A stretch of 21,825 nucleotides of DNA from CAYPEK01 sp964409645. Its GTDB lineage: Bacteria > UBP15 > UBA6099. Position 1 is the first letter of the stretch. Each line of letters begins with the position of its first letter. The DNA lies in assembly GCA_964409645.1 (NCBI GenBank), contig CAYPEK010000073.1, positions 1 through 21,825 on the forward strand, in the 5' to 3' direction. The notes under the pieces are model-generated. The model saw only the letters and a list, made by a program, of their open reading frames with translations. It did not search any database and was not told the origin of the DNA. The translations under genes were made by a program, and so were the position numbers. Below, piece after piece: positions 6,745 through 14,249 of the stretch.

Positions 6745-9618
6745 ATGACATCAACACAAGACCTCAGGAAAGTTGCAATTGAGCTGAACCTGCTCGATGT
6801 TGACGCGCTCATAATCGAGGCAAACGAAGCAGCGGCGATAGGACTTCACGATGAGGCGATATTAAAGCTGAATCAGGTTCTGCTGAGCCTCGAAGAGCGC
6901 TATCAGGGAGATGCTTCCTCGATACCCCTCGATGTTGTGATCCGGCGTTTCAGGGCGCTGCTCGCGCTCGGGGCGTCATGCTCCGCGGCAAACCACATAA
7001 AAAAAGCCATCCAGAATGCCATCGAGGCAAACGCGCTTGCCAAAAGCCAGCTTTCGGACTTCCCCGAGCTTTTCATAAAATCCAGTGTCGATCTCGGAAT
7101 CTACTGTCTTAAAACAGGAGACGCCGACGAGGCGCGCGCGACAATAACCGCCGCGGCGAAAGCGCCACGCGGCGACGACACAGGATTCGCGCAAGCGATA
7201 GTCGCACTCGGAACTGGCAGGCTGCTGATAAGCCTTGGCAAGGCAGAGCTTTCCATCCGGGGCCTTGCCGCCGGCCTCGAAGCGATGAAAACGCCCGCCA
7301 CTCTGGAACAAATTCTTCTCAAAGCGGACCTGCTTGCCGAGGTTGGAGTCGCACACAAGAAAAACGATAACACGGCCGCGGCTGCGGAGACAGTCCGCTC
7401 CGCAACCGTTTTGCTGTTCGACGAAGCAAAAAAAGCCGTCTCGGAAAGCAGGACCATCGATGCGGTCATACTACTTGCGAAACTCCGCGATCTGCACGCT
7501 GAACTTCCACCGTCCAGCGAAAATACCATAAGGCGTATCGAAACCGACCTCACTCTCGCAAAGCTGATGAACCTGCGTGGCCGATGGGATGAAGCGAACA
7601 AGATATACCTCGATATAATGGGAATTTACAAGAGCACGGGAGTGAGCTATCCGCGCGGTCTCGTGCTCGCGCGCGCCGGGATGGGCAATTACCAGATGCA
7701 GCTTAAACAATACGAGCGCGCGGACACACTACTCCAGAGTGCGGTCAAAGAAGCGGAACAGACGGGCGAGATTTACGCCCTATGTTATTCATACTACATA
7801 CTCGGCCTGACCTGCTCGAAAATCGGCGACGACGAAAAAGGAATCGAACTTTTCGAGAAGTCACTCGACGGACTAAAAGAAATTCAGACGGAAGACGCGG
7901 ACGAGGTTAAACACCTCACGGCGCTGGTCAACAACCAGCTCGGATACATTCAGGTCAAGAACCGCAACAACGAAGTGGCGGCGGAGTATTACCATCAGTC
8001 GATCGACCTGCTGAAAGACCTCCCGAACGATCCGGCTCTCGGAGAGGCTTACCGAATGTTGGGAGACCTGCACACCGAAACCGGCCGTATCGTGCAAGGC
8101 GAACGCGCTCTCAAGAAGTCGATGAGTATCTTCGAAAAAACGAGCGCGACGTTCGACATCGCACGCAACTACAAAAGTATCGGAATCAACTTCCTCAGCA
8201 TGGGCGACCTCGACAAAGCGGCATTCTTCCTCGACGAGAGCATCAAGGTGCTCGAACGCCTCGGCATCGAGTCCGAACTGCCGATGGCGTACAGCAACAG
8301 AGCGAAAGTCTGCGTAATCAAGGAAGAATTCAAGGAAGCTGAAGCGCTTTTCACAAAAGACTTCAATATCGCAAAAAAGACCGACAACAAACACTCGCTC
8401 GCGTACTCGTATTTCCACCTCGGCCGCATAAGGAGACTGCTGAACAGGTCCCACTCGGCGGAGGACTGGCTGCAAAGGAGCCTCGCGCTCTTCAACGAAG
8501 TGAAAAACCAGACGATGGCCGCGCAGGTGATGCTCGAACTTGCGTTATGCTTCTCACTCAGAAAAGACATCAAAGGCGCGACCGACCTTTGCGCGAAAGT
8601 TCAGACAATTTATGAGAAGTGGCGGAACTCGCCCGAGCTTGCCAAACTGCTGCTCACACGCGGGATAATCCTGCGGGACGCCAAGCGCGTGCAGATGGCG
8701 CAGCGCTGCTTCGAGGACTCGCTGAGAATCCACGACAAACTCAACCAGCCGACCATCGACACCGTCGAAGCGCGCTACGAGTTCGCAATGTTCTGGCGCG
8801 ATCAGGGAAAGCGCAAGGAAGCAGTCGAGCATCTCACGGCCGCCATCTCCATCGCGGAAAAACTCGGACTCGCGAAGAAAGCAAGCCGTTTCGCGTACCT
8901 GCTGAACGAGCTTGACGCGGAAGCCAGCGCGAAGATGCAGCTCTCCCGATTCATGGACAAAGAGACGGTCGAGCAGCTCTCGAAGAACGCCGGCGCGGAA
9001 CAACTCACGGTCGAGAGGAAAAACCTAACTGTACTCTTCACCGACATTCGGGACTTCACATCGATTTCGGAGGCAGTGGTCAACCCCGTCGGAGCGCGAC
9101 GAAAAAGCGGAGAGGAAACCGACCTGAGGGTTCTGACATCGCTGCTGAACGATTTTTATTCGACAGTGATACAAGTTGTCATGAAGCACGGCGGACTGGT
9201 GAATAAGTTTATCGGAGACGCGGCGTTGTGCATTTTCAATGTCGATGGTAAAATGGAAGATCACCCGGCGGCCGCCGTGCGTGCGGCGGCGGACCTTGTC
9301 CGCACGATCAACGAGATCAACATGATCCGCAAGATGAAGGGTGAGATGCCGATCAACATAGGTGTCGGCGTGAACACGGGAACAGTGCTCGTCGGCAACT
9401 TTGGATCGACCATGCGGCACGACTTCACCGCCATCGGGGACACCGTGAACACGGCATCTAGGATGCAGTCGATAGCAAAAGGCGGCGAGATTATAATAAG
9501 TCAGGAAGTCTATGAGGCAGTCAGCGGCCTGATCGAGGCGGAAGACCTCGGCGAAAAGCCGCTTAAAGGCAAGGGCCGGACAATCCGCCTCTGGAAAATA
9601 AAGGAAATCAAAGAATAA
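6745..9618 (+). CDS. TPR-repeat protein with C-terminal class III adenylate/guanylate cyclase (IIIb-type)
   Basis: A 957-residue cytoplasmic protein without membrane segments. Residues about 1-745 are a helical array of tetratricopeptide repeats, clearest from about 290 to 720 (for example ALCYSYYILGLTCSKIGDDE). Residues about 757-955 are a class III cyclase with a full catalytic set: metal Asp767 (FTDIRDF) and Asp825 (IGDA), adenine-pocket Lys821 and Thr895 (DFTAIGD), and transition-state Asn902 and Arg906 (VNTASR). The Lys/Thr pair is the class IIIb pattern of bicarbonate-responsive enzymes such as CyaC, so cAMP is the likely product. An extra loop (VVNPVGARRKSGEETDLR) follows the first metal site. 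ATG 6745 was chosen because the promoter -10 lies at 6724-6729; an upstream in-frame TTG (6655) would precede it. The efp gene follows after 15 bases. Confidence 0.9.
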   Translation: MTSTQDLRKVAIELNLLDVDALIIEANEAAAIGLHDEAILKLNQVLLSLEERYQGDASSIPLDVVIRRFRALLALGASCSAANHIKKAIQNAIEANALAKSQLSDFPELFIKSSVDLGIYCLKTGDADEARATITAAAKAPRGDDTGFAQAIVALGTGRLLISLGKAELSIRGLAAGLEAMKTPATLEQILLKADLLAEVGVAHKKNDNTAAAAETVRSATVLLFDEAKKAVSESRTIDAVILLAKLRDLHAELPPSSENTIRRIETDLTLAKLMNLRGRWDEANKIYLDIMGIYKSTGVSYPRGLVLARAGMGNYQMQLKQYERADTLLQSAVKEAEQTGEIYALCYSYYILGLTCSKIGDDEKGIELFEKSLDGLKEIQTEDADEVKHLTALVNNQLGYIQVKNRNNEVAAEYYHQSIDLLKDLPNDPALGEAYRMLGDLHTETGRIVQGERALKKSMSIFEKTSATFDIARNYKSIGINFLSMGDLDKAAFFLDESIKVLERLGIESELPMAYSNRAKVCVIKEEFKEAEALFTKDFNIAKKTDNKHSLAYSYFHLGRIRRLLNRSHSAEDWLQRSLALFNEVKNQTMAAQVMLELALCFSLRKDIKGATDLCAKVQTIYEKWRNSPELAKLLLTRGIILRDAKRVQMAQRCFEDSLRIHDKLNQPTIDTVEARYEFAMFWRDQGKRKEAVEHLTAAISIAEKLGLAKKASRFAYLLNELDAEASAKMQLSRFMDKETVEQLSKNAGAEQLTVERKNLTVLFTDIRDFTSISEAVVNPVGARRKSGEETDLRVLTSLLNDFYSTVIQVVMKHGGLVNKFIGDAALCIFNVDGKMEDHPAAAVRAAADLVRTINEINMIRKMKGEMPINIGVGVNTGTVLVGNFGSTMRHDFTAIGDTVNTASRMQSIAKGGEIIISQEVYEAVSGLIEAEDLGEKPLKGKGRTIRLWKIKEIKE

Positions 9619-9633
9619 GCAGGGAGCAGCATC

Positions 9634-10197
9634 GTGGCAACAATCAACGACCTCAGAAGCGGAATGTATTTTCAGTACGGCAACGATATACTCGAAGTCA
9701 TCGAGTTTCATCACGTCAAGCCCGGCAAGGGCACGGCGTTCTGCCGGCTCAAAGTTCAGAACATGCGAACGGGCTCGCAGTTCGAGGACACTTACAGGCC
9801 CAGCGAGAAAGTCGATACAATCAGGATCGACAAGAAAATCATGGAGTACCTCTATCAGGACGGCGAAGCCTACGTTTTCATGGACAACGAATCATACGAG
9901 CAGATTCACATCCCGGCGGAACAACTCGGCGATAGAATCAAGCTCATCAAACCGAACTCGACCATAAACGTGCTCATGTACGGACACGAGATAATGGGCA
10001 TCGAACTGCCCTCGTTCCTCGAACTCGAAATCGTCGAGACGGAACCCGGCGAAAAAGGCAACACTGTACAGAACACGCTGAAACGCGCCAAGCTCGAAAC
10101 CGGCGCCGAAGTTCAGGTTCCGCTGTTCGTCGAGCAGGGAAGCGTGATAAAGATCGACACAAGAACAATGCGGTATATAGAACGCGTCAGCAAATAA
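9634..10197 (+). CDS. efp: Translation elongation factor P
   Basis: A 187-residue protein, the usual EF-P length, with the three beta-barrel domain layout. EF-P binds between the P and E sites of stalled ribosomes and speeds peptide bond formation at consecutive prolines. The domain I loop reads HHVKPGKGTAFCRLKVQN (residues 26-43), placing Lys32 at the tip where many EF-Ps are modified. The modification enzyme is not in the window. The typical domain III ending is present (TGAEVQVPLFVEQGSVIKID). The GTG start at 9634 has GGGAG nine bases upstream. It lies 15 bases after the cyclase gene and 22 bases before the Asp23 gene, so it is probably co-transcribed. In Bacillus, efp also lies upstream of the asp23-like/nusB/xse genes. 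Confidence 0.97.
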   Translation: MATINDLRSGMYFQYGNDILEVIEFHHVKPGKGTAFCRLKVQNMRTGSQFEDTYRPSEKVDTIRIDKKIMEYLYQDGEAYVFMDNESYEQIHIPAEQLGDRIKLIKPNSTINVLMYGHEIMGIELPSFLELEIVETEPGEKGNTVQNTLKRAKLETGAEVQVPLFVEQGSVIKIDTRTMRYIERVSK

Positions 10198-10219
10198 GCG
10201 TCCGCGCAAGGAGAGAAAA

Positions 10220-10603
10220 ATGGGCGAAAATCAGGAACTCGGCAAGGTCGATATTTCCGACAATGTAATCGGCGCCATCTCAGGTGTGGCAGTAAGCGCC
10301 ATAGAAGGAATCGCCGGAATGCGCGGCACGTTCATCGACGGCCTTAAACAAGCGACAACAGGCAAAAAAGACTTCGCCGCGGGCGTCGAAGTGCGGCGCG
10401 ATCAGGACGGCAAAAAATTCCAGATCGAGCTTTACGTCATCGTCGATTACAACGTGAACATAATGGAAGTCGCAAACCGCGCCCAGAAAGCGGTCAAACA
10501 AAAAGTCGAAGAGATCACCAGCATCAATGTCAGCGCCGTGAACATCCACGTCTCGGACATCAGGCTGCCGGATAACCTCTTCGGAAAACCGGCGGAAGAC
10601 TGA
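10220..10603 (+). CDS. Asp23/Gls24 family envelope stress response protein
   Basis: A 127-residue Asp23/Gls24 (DUF322) protein. Visible hallmarks are the N-terminal GKVDISDNVIGAISGVAVSA, a central IELYVIVDYNVNIMEVANRA, and the closing INVSAVNIHVSDIRL. In Staphylococcus aureus the relative Asp23 is a very abundant cytosolic protein tethered to the membrane by AmaP and linked to cell-wall stress; the B. subtilis relative is YqhY. AAGGAG lies six bases before the ATG. It ends two bases before the amaP-like gene, which fits a coupled anchor-client pair. Confidence 0.95.
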   Translation: MGENQELGKVDISDNVIGAISGVAVSAIEGIAGMRGTFIDGLKQATTGKKDFAAGVEVRRDQDGKKFQIELYVIVDYNVNIMEVANRAQKAVKQKVEEITSINVSAVNIHVSDIRLPDNLFGKPAED

Positions 10604-10605
10604 TT

Positions 10606-11151
10606 ATGAGAGCAATTTTCTCTCTGATAGGCCTTGTTTTCGACCTCATCATACTCGCACTCGCTGCGGCAGTCATGTACGTGGCCATCCAACCCTCGTT
10701 TTTTTTCGACAACATCGGAGTCGTCGATCCGTACCTCGACGACAATAAAATGAGATTGTGGATAGGCTTGGGAGCGCTGGTCTTCTTCATAATGGCGTTT
10801 CGCGGTTTTTTCCTCCTGATATTCGGCCGCAAGGAACGCCTGTTCACAATCAAGGAATCCGAGCACGGCACACTCACAATCTCACTCAACACACTTGAAC
10901 AGATCGTTAAACGGATCGCATCGGCGCAGACACCCGCCGCGGACATCTCATCGATCTCGATTAATCAGTTCGATTCGGCCCTGCGTGCCAAGATAAAAAT
11001 CAAACTTGAAATAAACCAGACAAACCTCGGCGAATACATCGCGAAATTCGACGGAGAAGTCCGCGAATATTTTAAAAACTCGCTCGGGATCGAAATCAGC
11101 AGGCTCGATATAGAAGCGGCAACGGAACCGGATTCCGGTGATATGCTCTGA
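10606..11151 (+). CDS. amaP: AmaP-like membrane anchor for Asp23 (alkaline shock response)
   Basis: A 181-residue protein with two membrane helices (about residues 5-28 and 48-68) separated by a short polar hairpin, and a cytosolic alpha/beta C-terminal half (about 75-175: ISLNTLEQIVKRIAS ... IKIKLEINQ ... GIEISRLDI). That half is itself related to the Asp23 fold, as in known AmaP proteins. It should hold the upstream Asp23 protein at the inner face of the membrane. It starts two bases after the asp23 stop with GGAAGA nearby, and the next gene begins 13 bases after its stop. The symbol rests on family likeness and position between asp23 and DUF2273 genes. Confidence 0.88.
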   Translation: MRAIFSLIGLVFDLIILALAAAVMYVAIQPSFFFDNIGVVDPYLDDNKMRLWIGLGALVFFIMAFRGFFLLIFGRKERLFTIKESEHGTLTISLNTLEQIVKRIASAQTPAADISSISINQFDSALRAKIKIKLEINQTNLGEYIAKFDGEVREYFKNSLGIEISRLDIEAATEPDSGDML

Positions 11152-11164
11152 AAGGCAAACGACA

Positions 11165-11380
11165 ATGTTGTCAGATCAGGACAGGCAGTTTCTGACAAAA
11201 CACAAAGTAAAGATACTCTCCGCACTTGCGTTCATCATTTTCGGCGTGCTTATGATGGCGGTCGGCTTCTTCAAAACAATGTTTATCGTTCTTCTCGCAA
11301 TCGCCGGCTGGTTCTTCGGCAAAATTGCGGGAGACAGGGAACTGATCCGCAGATTCCTCAAAAACTATCTGGATAAGTAG
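11165..11380 (+). CDS. DUF2273 small integral membrane protein
   Basis: A 71-residue protein with two closely spaced membrane helices (about residues 17-35 and 36-54, joined at GFFKTMF) and a basic C-terminal tail ending in RRFLKNYLDK. This is the DUF2273 pattern found beside asp23 and amaP genes in Gram-positive bacteria. The start chosen is ATG 11165 (MLSDQDRQF), with AAGG nine bases upstream; a possible GTG at 11138 would overlap amaP by 14 bases and adds an unconserved head. Its role is unknown; position suggests it belongs to the Asp23-AmaP membrane complex. nusB follows after six bases. Confidence 0.88.
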   Translation: MLSDQDRQFLTKHKVKILSALAFIIFGVLMMAVGFFKTMFIVLLAIAGWFFGKIAGDRELIRRFLKNYLDK

Positions 11381-11386
11381 GCGTTT

Positions 11387-11824
11387 ATGTCCCGTAATAA
11401 AGCAAGAGTTGTAGCCATGCAGGCTTTGTTTCAACTAGACGACGACCCCGACTCCGTCTCGACGGTTGCGGAAGTCAGATCGGAAGAGGAAAGCCTCGAC
11501 GAACGAGATATTGAATATCTCAAGTCATTAATTTCTTCCGTTTCCGCAAACAAGAATTCGATCGACTCGCAGATAGGCGGCTTCTCGATCGACTGGGACG
11601 TATCGCGGCTCGGCAAAGTCGAGCGCGCAATCCTGCGCCTCGCGATCGGCGAAATGCTCTACATCGACGACGTCCCTACGAGCGTTGCGATCAATGAAGC
11701 CGTCATGCTCGGAAAAAGATACGGCGCGGATCAAGCCTCGAAGTTCATCAATGGCATCCTCGGAAAATTCAGCCGCGAAATCCTTAAAGAATCCAAAAAG
11801 AGCGGCGAAAGAAAAAGCGACTAG
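11387..11824 (+). CDS. nusB: Transcription antitermination factor NusB
   Basis: A 145-residue all-helical NusB. It starts SRNKARVVAMQALFQLD and has the conserved helices SIDWDVSRLGKVERAILRLAIGEML (about residues 66-90) and the signature VPTSVAINEAVMLGKRYGADQASKFINGILGKF (about 95-127). NusB with NusE (S10) binds boxA RNA and supports antitermination, chiefly on ribosomal RNA operons. It sits in the same transcription unit as the Asp23 group and is followed by xseA after an 84-base, C-rich gap, the only sizeable gap in this operon. Confidence 0.97.
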   Translation: MSRNKARVVAMQALFQLDDDPDSVSTVAEVRSEEESLDERDIEYLKSLISSVSANKNSIDSQIGGFSIDWDVSRLGKVERAILRLAIGEMLYIDDVPTSVAINEAVMLGKRYGADQASKFINGILGKFSREILKESKKSGERKSD

Positions 11825-11908
11825 TAATTAGCGGTTTCAGCGTGATTCACAATTAATTTTCCTCCCCCGCCCTTTTCATTCTCACCCCGCGTGTATATCA
11901 TTGCCGAT

Positions 11909-13156
11909 ATGGACATCAACAGCGCCGACTCGAAAATTCTGTCCGTTTCGGGCGTAAACAAGCTCATCAAGCTCACGCTTGAGAACGAACCTCTCCTCTC
12001 CGAAATCCGCGTGCGCGGCGAGATATCAAACTTTACGCGCCACGCCAGCGGACACCTATACTTCTCGCTCAAGGACGCCAACGCTCAGATCAGGTCAGTG
12101 ATGTTCATGCGAAACGCAGGCGCGCTGAAATTCAGACCTGAGGATGGGCTCGAAGTAATCGCCGACGGTTCCATCGGCGTTTTCGAGAAACGCGGCGAGT
12201 ACCAGCTATACGTGCGGGACATGCAGCCGGCGGGCGTCGGCGCGCTATATCTACAGTTCGAAAAACTGAAACAGAAACTTCAGAAGGAAGGCCTGTTCGA
12301 CCCGGACCGCAAGAAAGAAATCCCGAAATTCCCGCGCCGCATTGCTGTTGTCACTTCGCCGACCGGCGCCGCCGTACGCGACGTAATCAACATCATCACG
12401 CGCCGCTTCCCGGCAATCGACATCATAGTCGTACCGGCACTCGTGCAGGGCGCGGATGCTCCCGCAAGTATCATCGCCGCGCTTAAGAGGGCGCTCGCGT
12501 TGCCGGAGATCGACACTATTCTCCTCGTTCGCGGCGGCGGCTCGATCGAAGACCTCTGGGGGTTCAATGACGAAAACCTCGCTCGCGAAATCGCGGCTGC
12601 AAAGATTCCGATCATCTCCGGAGTCGGCCACGAAACGGATTTCACGATAGCCGATTTCGCGGCGGACCTTCGGGCGCCCACCCCTTCCGCCGCGGCTGAG
12701 ATCGCCGTTCCGGACATGAATGAACTGCGCATGAAACTTGATTCCATACACGCGCACCTGCTGCGCCGCCTCACCGACCTCGCTCGATACTATCGCTCAC
12801 GACTCGAAACAAGCTCGGTCAAACTCTCGACCGATCGGATACTCGATTTCATCGACCGGCGGCGCGAACTGCTCGACGACTACTCCAAAAACTCGAAAAA
12901 GAACCTGTTGCGAATGGTGGACACACACAGGCGCACGGTTTCACACCTCGAAGAAAAGCTCGCGGCAATCGACCCGCGCCGCGTACTTGCGCGCGGTTTC
13001 TCGATCTGCGAGGATCACCAGTCGGGCAAACTGATACGCTCGGTGGCGCAGATAAAACAGAGCACCGTGCTGCGGGTCACGCTGCAGGACGGCGCGATTG
13101 TAGCGAAGCCGGACCTTAAAACCAACCCGGCTCAAAAACTGCTCGATCTAGAGTAA
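11909..13156 (+). CDS. xseA: Exodeoxyribonuclease VII large subunit
   Basis: A 415-residue XseA from the ATG at 11909 (421 residues from an in-frame GTG at 11891). The N-terminal OB-fold begins LSVSGVNKLIKLTLENEP and includes GEISNFTRHASGHLYFSLKD. The catalytic core has AVVTSPTGAAVRD, LLVRGGGSIEDLWGFND and ISGVGHETDFTIADFAAD, followed by RAPTPSAAAE. The C-terminal third is a long coiled coil that holds the small subunits. The enzyme degrades single-stranded DNA from both ends and acts in mismatch repair and damage tolerance. Neither start has a Shine-Dalgarno sequence; ATG 11909 places the start at the usual distance from the OB-fold. xseB follows after 19 bases. Confidence 0.96.
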   Translation: MDINSADSKILSVSGVNKLIKLTLENEPLLSEIRVRGEISNFTRHASGHLYFSLKDANAQIRSVMFMRNAGALKFRPEDGLEVIADGSIGVFEKRGEYQLYVRDMQPAGVGALYLQFEKLKQKLQKEGLFDPDRKKEIPKFPRRIAVVTSPTGAAVRDVINIITRRFPAIDIIVVPALVQGADAPASIIAALKRALALPEIDTILLVRGGGSIEDLWGFNDENLAREIAAAKIPIISGVGHETDFTIADFAADLRAPTPSAAAEIAVPDMNELRMKLDSIHAHLLRRLTDLARYYRSRLETSSVKLSTDRILDFIDRRRELLDDYSKNSKKNLLRMVDTHRRTVSHLEEKLAAIDPRRVLARGFSICEDHQSGKLIRSVAQIKQSTVLRVTLQDGAIVAKPDLKTNPAQKLLDLE

Positions 13157-13175
13157 CCTTCGCAAGGAGCAAGAT

Positions 13176-13406
13176 ATGGCGAAAAAAGAGAAACCCACAT
13201 CGTTCGAGAAAAACCTCGAAAAGATACAGGAGATAATTGAAGCGATAGACAGCGGCAGTCTCGGCCTCGAAGAAACAATCTCCAAATACGAGGAAGGCGG
13301 AAAACTTATCAAAGCTTGCCGCGAGATTCTCGATAAAGCCGAGCTGAAGATAACCAAACTCGCAGAGAACTCGGATAAGGAAGAGCCTTTTAATCGACCG
13401 GAATGA
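13176..13406 (+). CDS. xseB: Exodeoxyribonuclease VII small subunit
   Basis: A 76-residue protein with the XseB helical hairpin: SFEKNLEKIQEIIEAIDSG, then LGLEETISKYEEGGKLIKACREIL. Several copies bind the coiled coil of each XseA. AAGGAG lies just upstream of the ATG. It is the last gene of the operon; a new promoter and a secreted protein gene follow. Confidence 0.95.
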   Translation: MAKKEKPTSFEKNLEKIQEIIEAIDSGSLGLEETISKYEEGGKLIKACREILDKAELKITKLAENSDKEEPFNRPE

Positions 13407-13471
13407 TACGGTTTAATAGATGTGCCGTTTGCCATTATATTTTTTTTCTGTAAGGAATCCGGTCAACCCGT

Positions 13472-13492
13472 TATAATATATTCGTATGGAGG
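13472..13492 (+). promoter_or_regulatory. -10 box and strong ribosome binding site before the DUF3347-like gene
   Basis: A perfect TATAAT (13472-13477) lies 25 bases before the ATG at 13503, with a poor -35. GGAGG (13488-13492) follows, 10 bases before the ATG. These two sites decide the start at 13503 over an in-frame GTG at 13422, which lies upstream of the promoter. Confidence 0.45.
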
Positions 13493-13502
13493 GAATTCTT
13501 TA

Positions 13503-14144
13503 ATGTTGAGAAGACTCTTGATAATCAGTTTTGCCCTTTTGATAGCGATCGCGGGGCTTTCTTATGAAACCCTTTCCGCCGAGCAGAAGAAAACCGAGCA
13601 GAAACAAAAAGATAAGAAATCCGAAGAAACCTACAAGCTCAAGCTCTCCGATCCGTTTCTCGCGAAAACCATGACATACTACCTGAACATCAGGTCAGCG
13701 CTCGTGAAAGGCGACAACAGAGGCGCACGGGTGAACGCTGAGCAATTTGTTAAAGCGGCGAAAAGCACCATATCTGACAGCGATAAGGAAAAATCCGCGA
13801 AAGAAAAAGATAAGGTCGCAACGCAGACGAACATAATGAAAGCAGCAATGCCGATCGCCGACTCTCAAACCGGCATGACGGAAGCGCGCGCCGTCTTCGG
13901 CACGCTCGGCGATATGATAGTCGATTACATCAGCCGCATCGCTCCGCAGTCGGACTCCAAACAGTTGAAAGTCTATTACTGCGACATATCGAAGCATTAC
14001 TGGGTCGAAACGACGGACGAAAAAATGGCGAATCCATTTTTGGGCAGGGACAATCCTGACTGCGGGGAAATCAAACCCGGAGCGCCGGAACCGACCGCAC
14101 CCGGCAAAGACCCATTCCTCAAGTGCGAGCCGAAAAAGAAATAA
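13503..14144 (+). CDS. Secreted DUF3347-like protein
   Basis: A 213-residue protein with a signal peptide (LRRLLIISFALLIAIAGLSY; cleavage near LSA/EQ), a Lys/Glu-rich linker, and a helical domain DPFLAKTMTYYLNIRSALVKGD. The closing motif is VYYCDISKHYWVETTDEKMANPF, then L-G and CGEIKP. This is the layout of DUF3347, found in periplasmic proteins and at the C-terminus of CusB-type metal-efflux adaptors, whose usual ending is YCPM...W...NPYxG..M..CGxV. Here the PM of YCPM is replaced by DI and the second Met by a Pro-containing DNPDC stretch, so copper binding is doubtful although three Cys remain. It is a single gene between the xse operon and two hydrolases. The match is to short motifs only, so the family call is moderate. 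Confidence 0.65.
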   Translation: MLRRLLIISFALLIAIAGLSYETLSAEQKKTEQKQKDKKSEETYKLKLSDPFLAKTMTYYLNIRSALVKGDNRGARVNAEQFVKAAKSTISDSDKEKSAKEKDKVATQTNIMKAAMPIADSQTGMTEARAVFGTLGDMIVDYISRIAPQSDSKQLKVYYCDISKHYWVETTDEKMANPFLGRDNPDCGEIKPGAPEPTAPGKDPFLKCEPKKK

Positions 14145-14169
14145 TCGACAGCACTCTCTCTAATCCCAG

Positions 14170-14198
14170 TTGAAACCTCGCGTTGTGTCGGATATTAT
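14170..14198 (+). promoter_or_regulatory. sigma70-like promoter of the first alpha/beta hydrolase gene
   Basis: TTGAAA (14170-14175) and TATTAT (14193-14198) are exactly 17 bases apart. Transcription would start near 14205, giving a 45-base leader before ATG 14250. Confidence 0.5.
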
Positions 14199-14249
14199 TC
14201 ATTCGTGATTTTACAGGCCGGTTATTTTACTGCGGAGCAAAGAAACACT

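Noticed and set aside
13407..13450. Possible terminator after xseB with an eight-T run
   Set aside because: A T-rich run is present, but the candidate stem before it (ACGG/CCGT) is four base pairs. Not enough support.
13422..13502. N-terminal extension of the DUF3347-like protein from a GTG at 13422
   Set aside because: A perfect -10 box and GGAGG lie between this GTG and the ATG at 13503, and the signal peptide begins at 13503.
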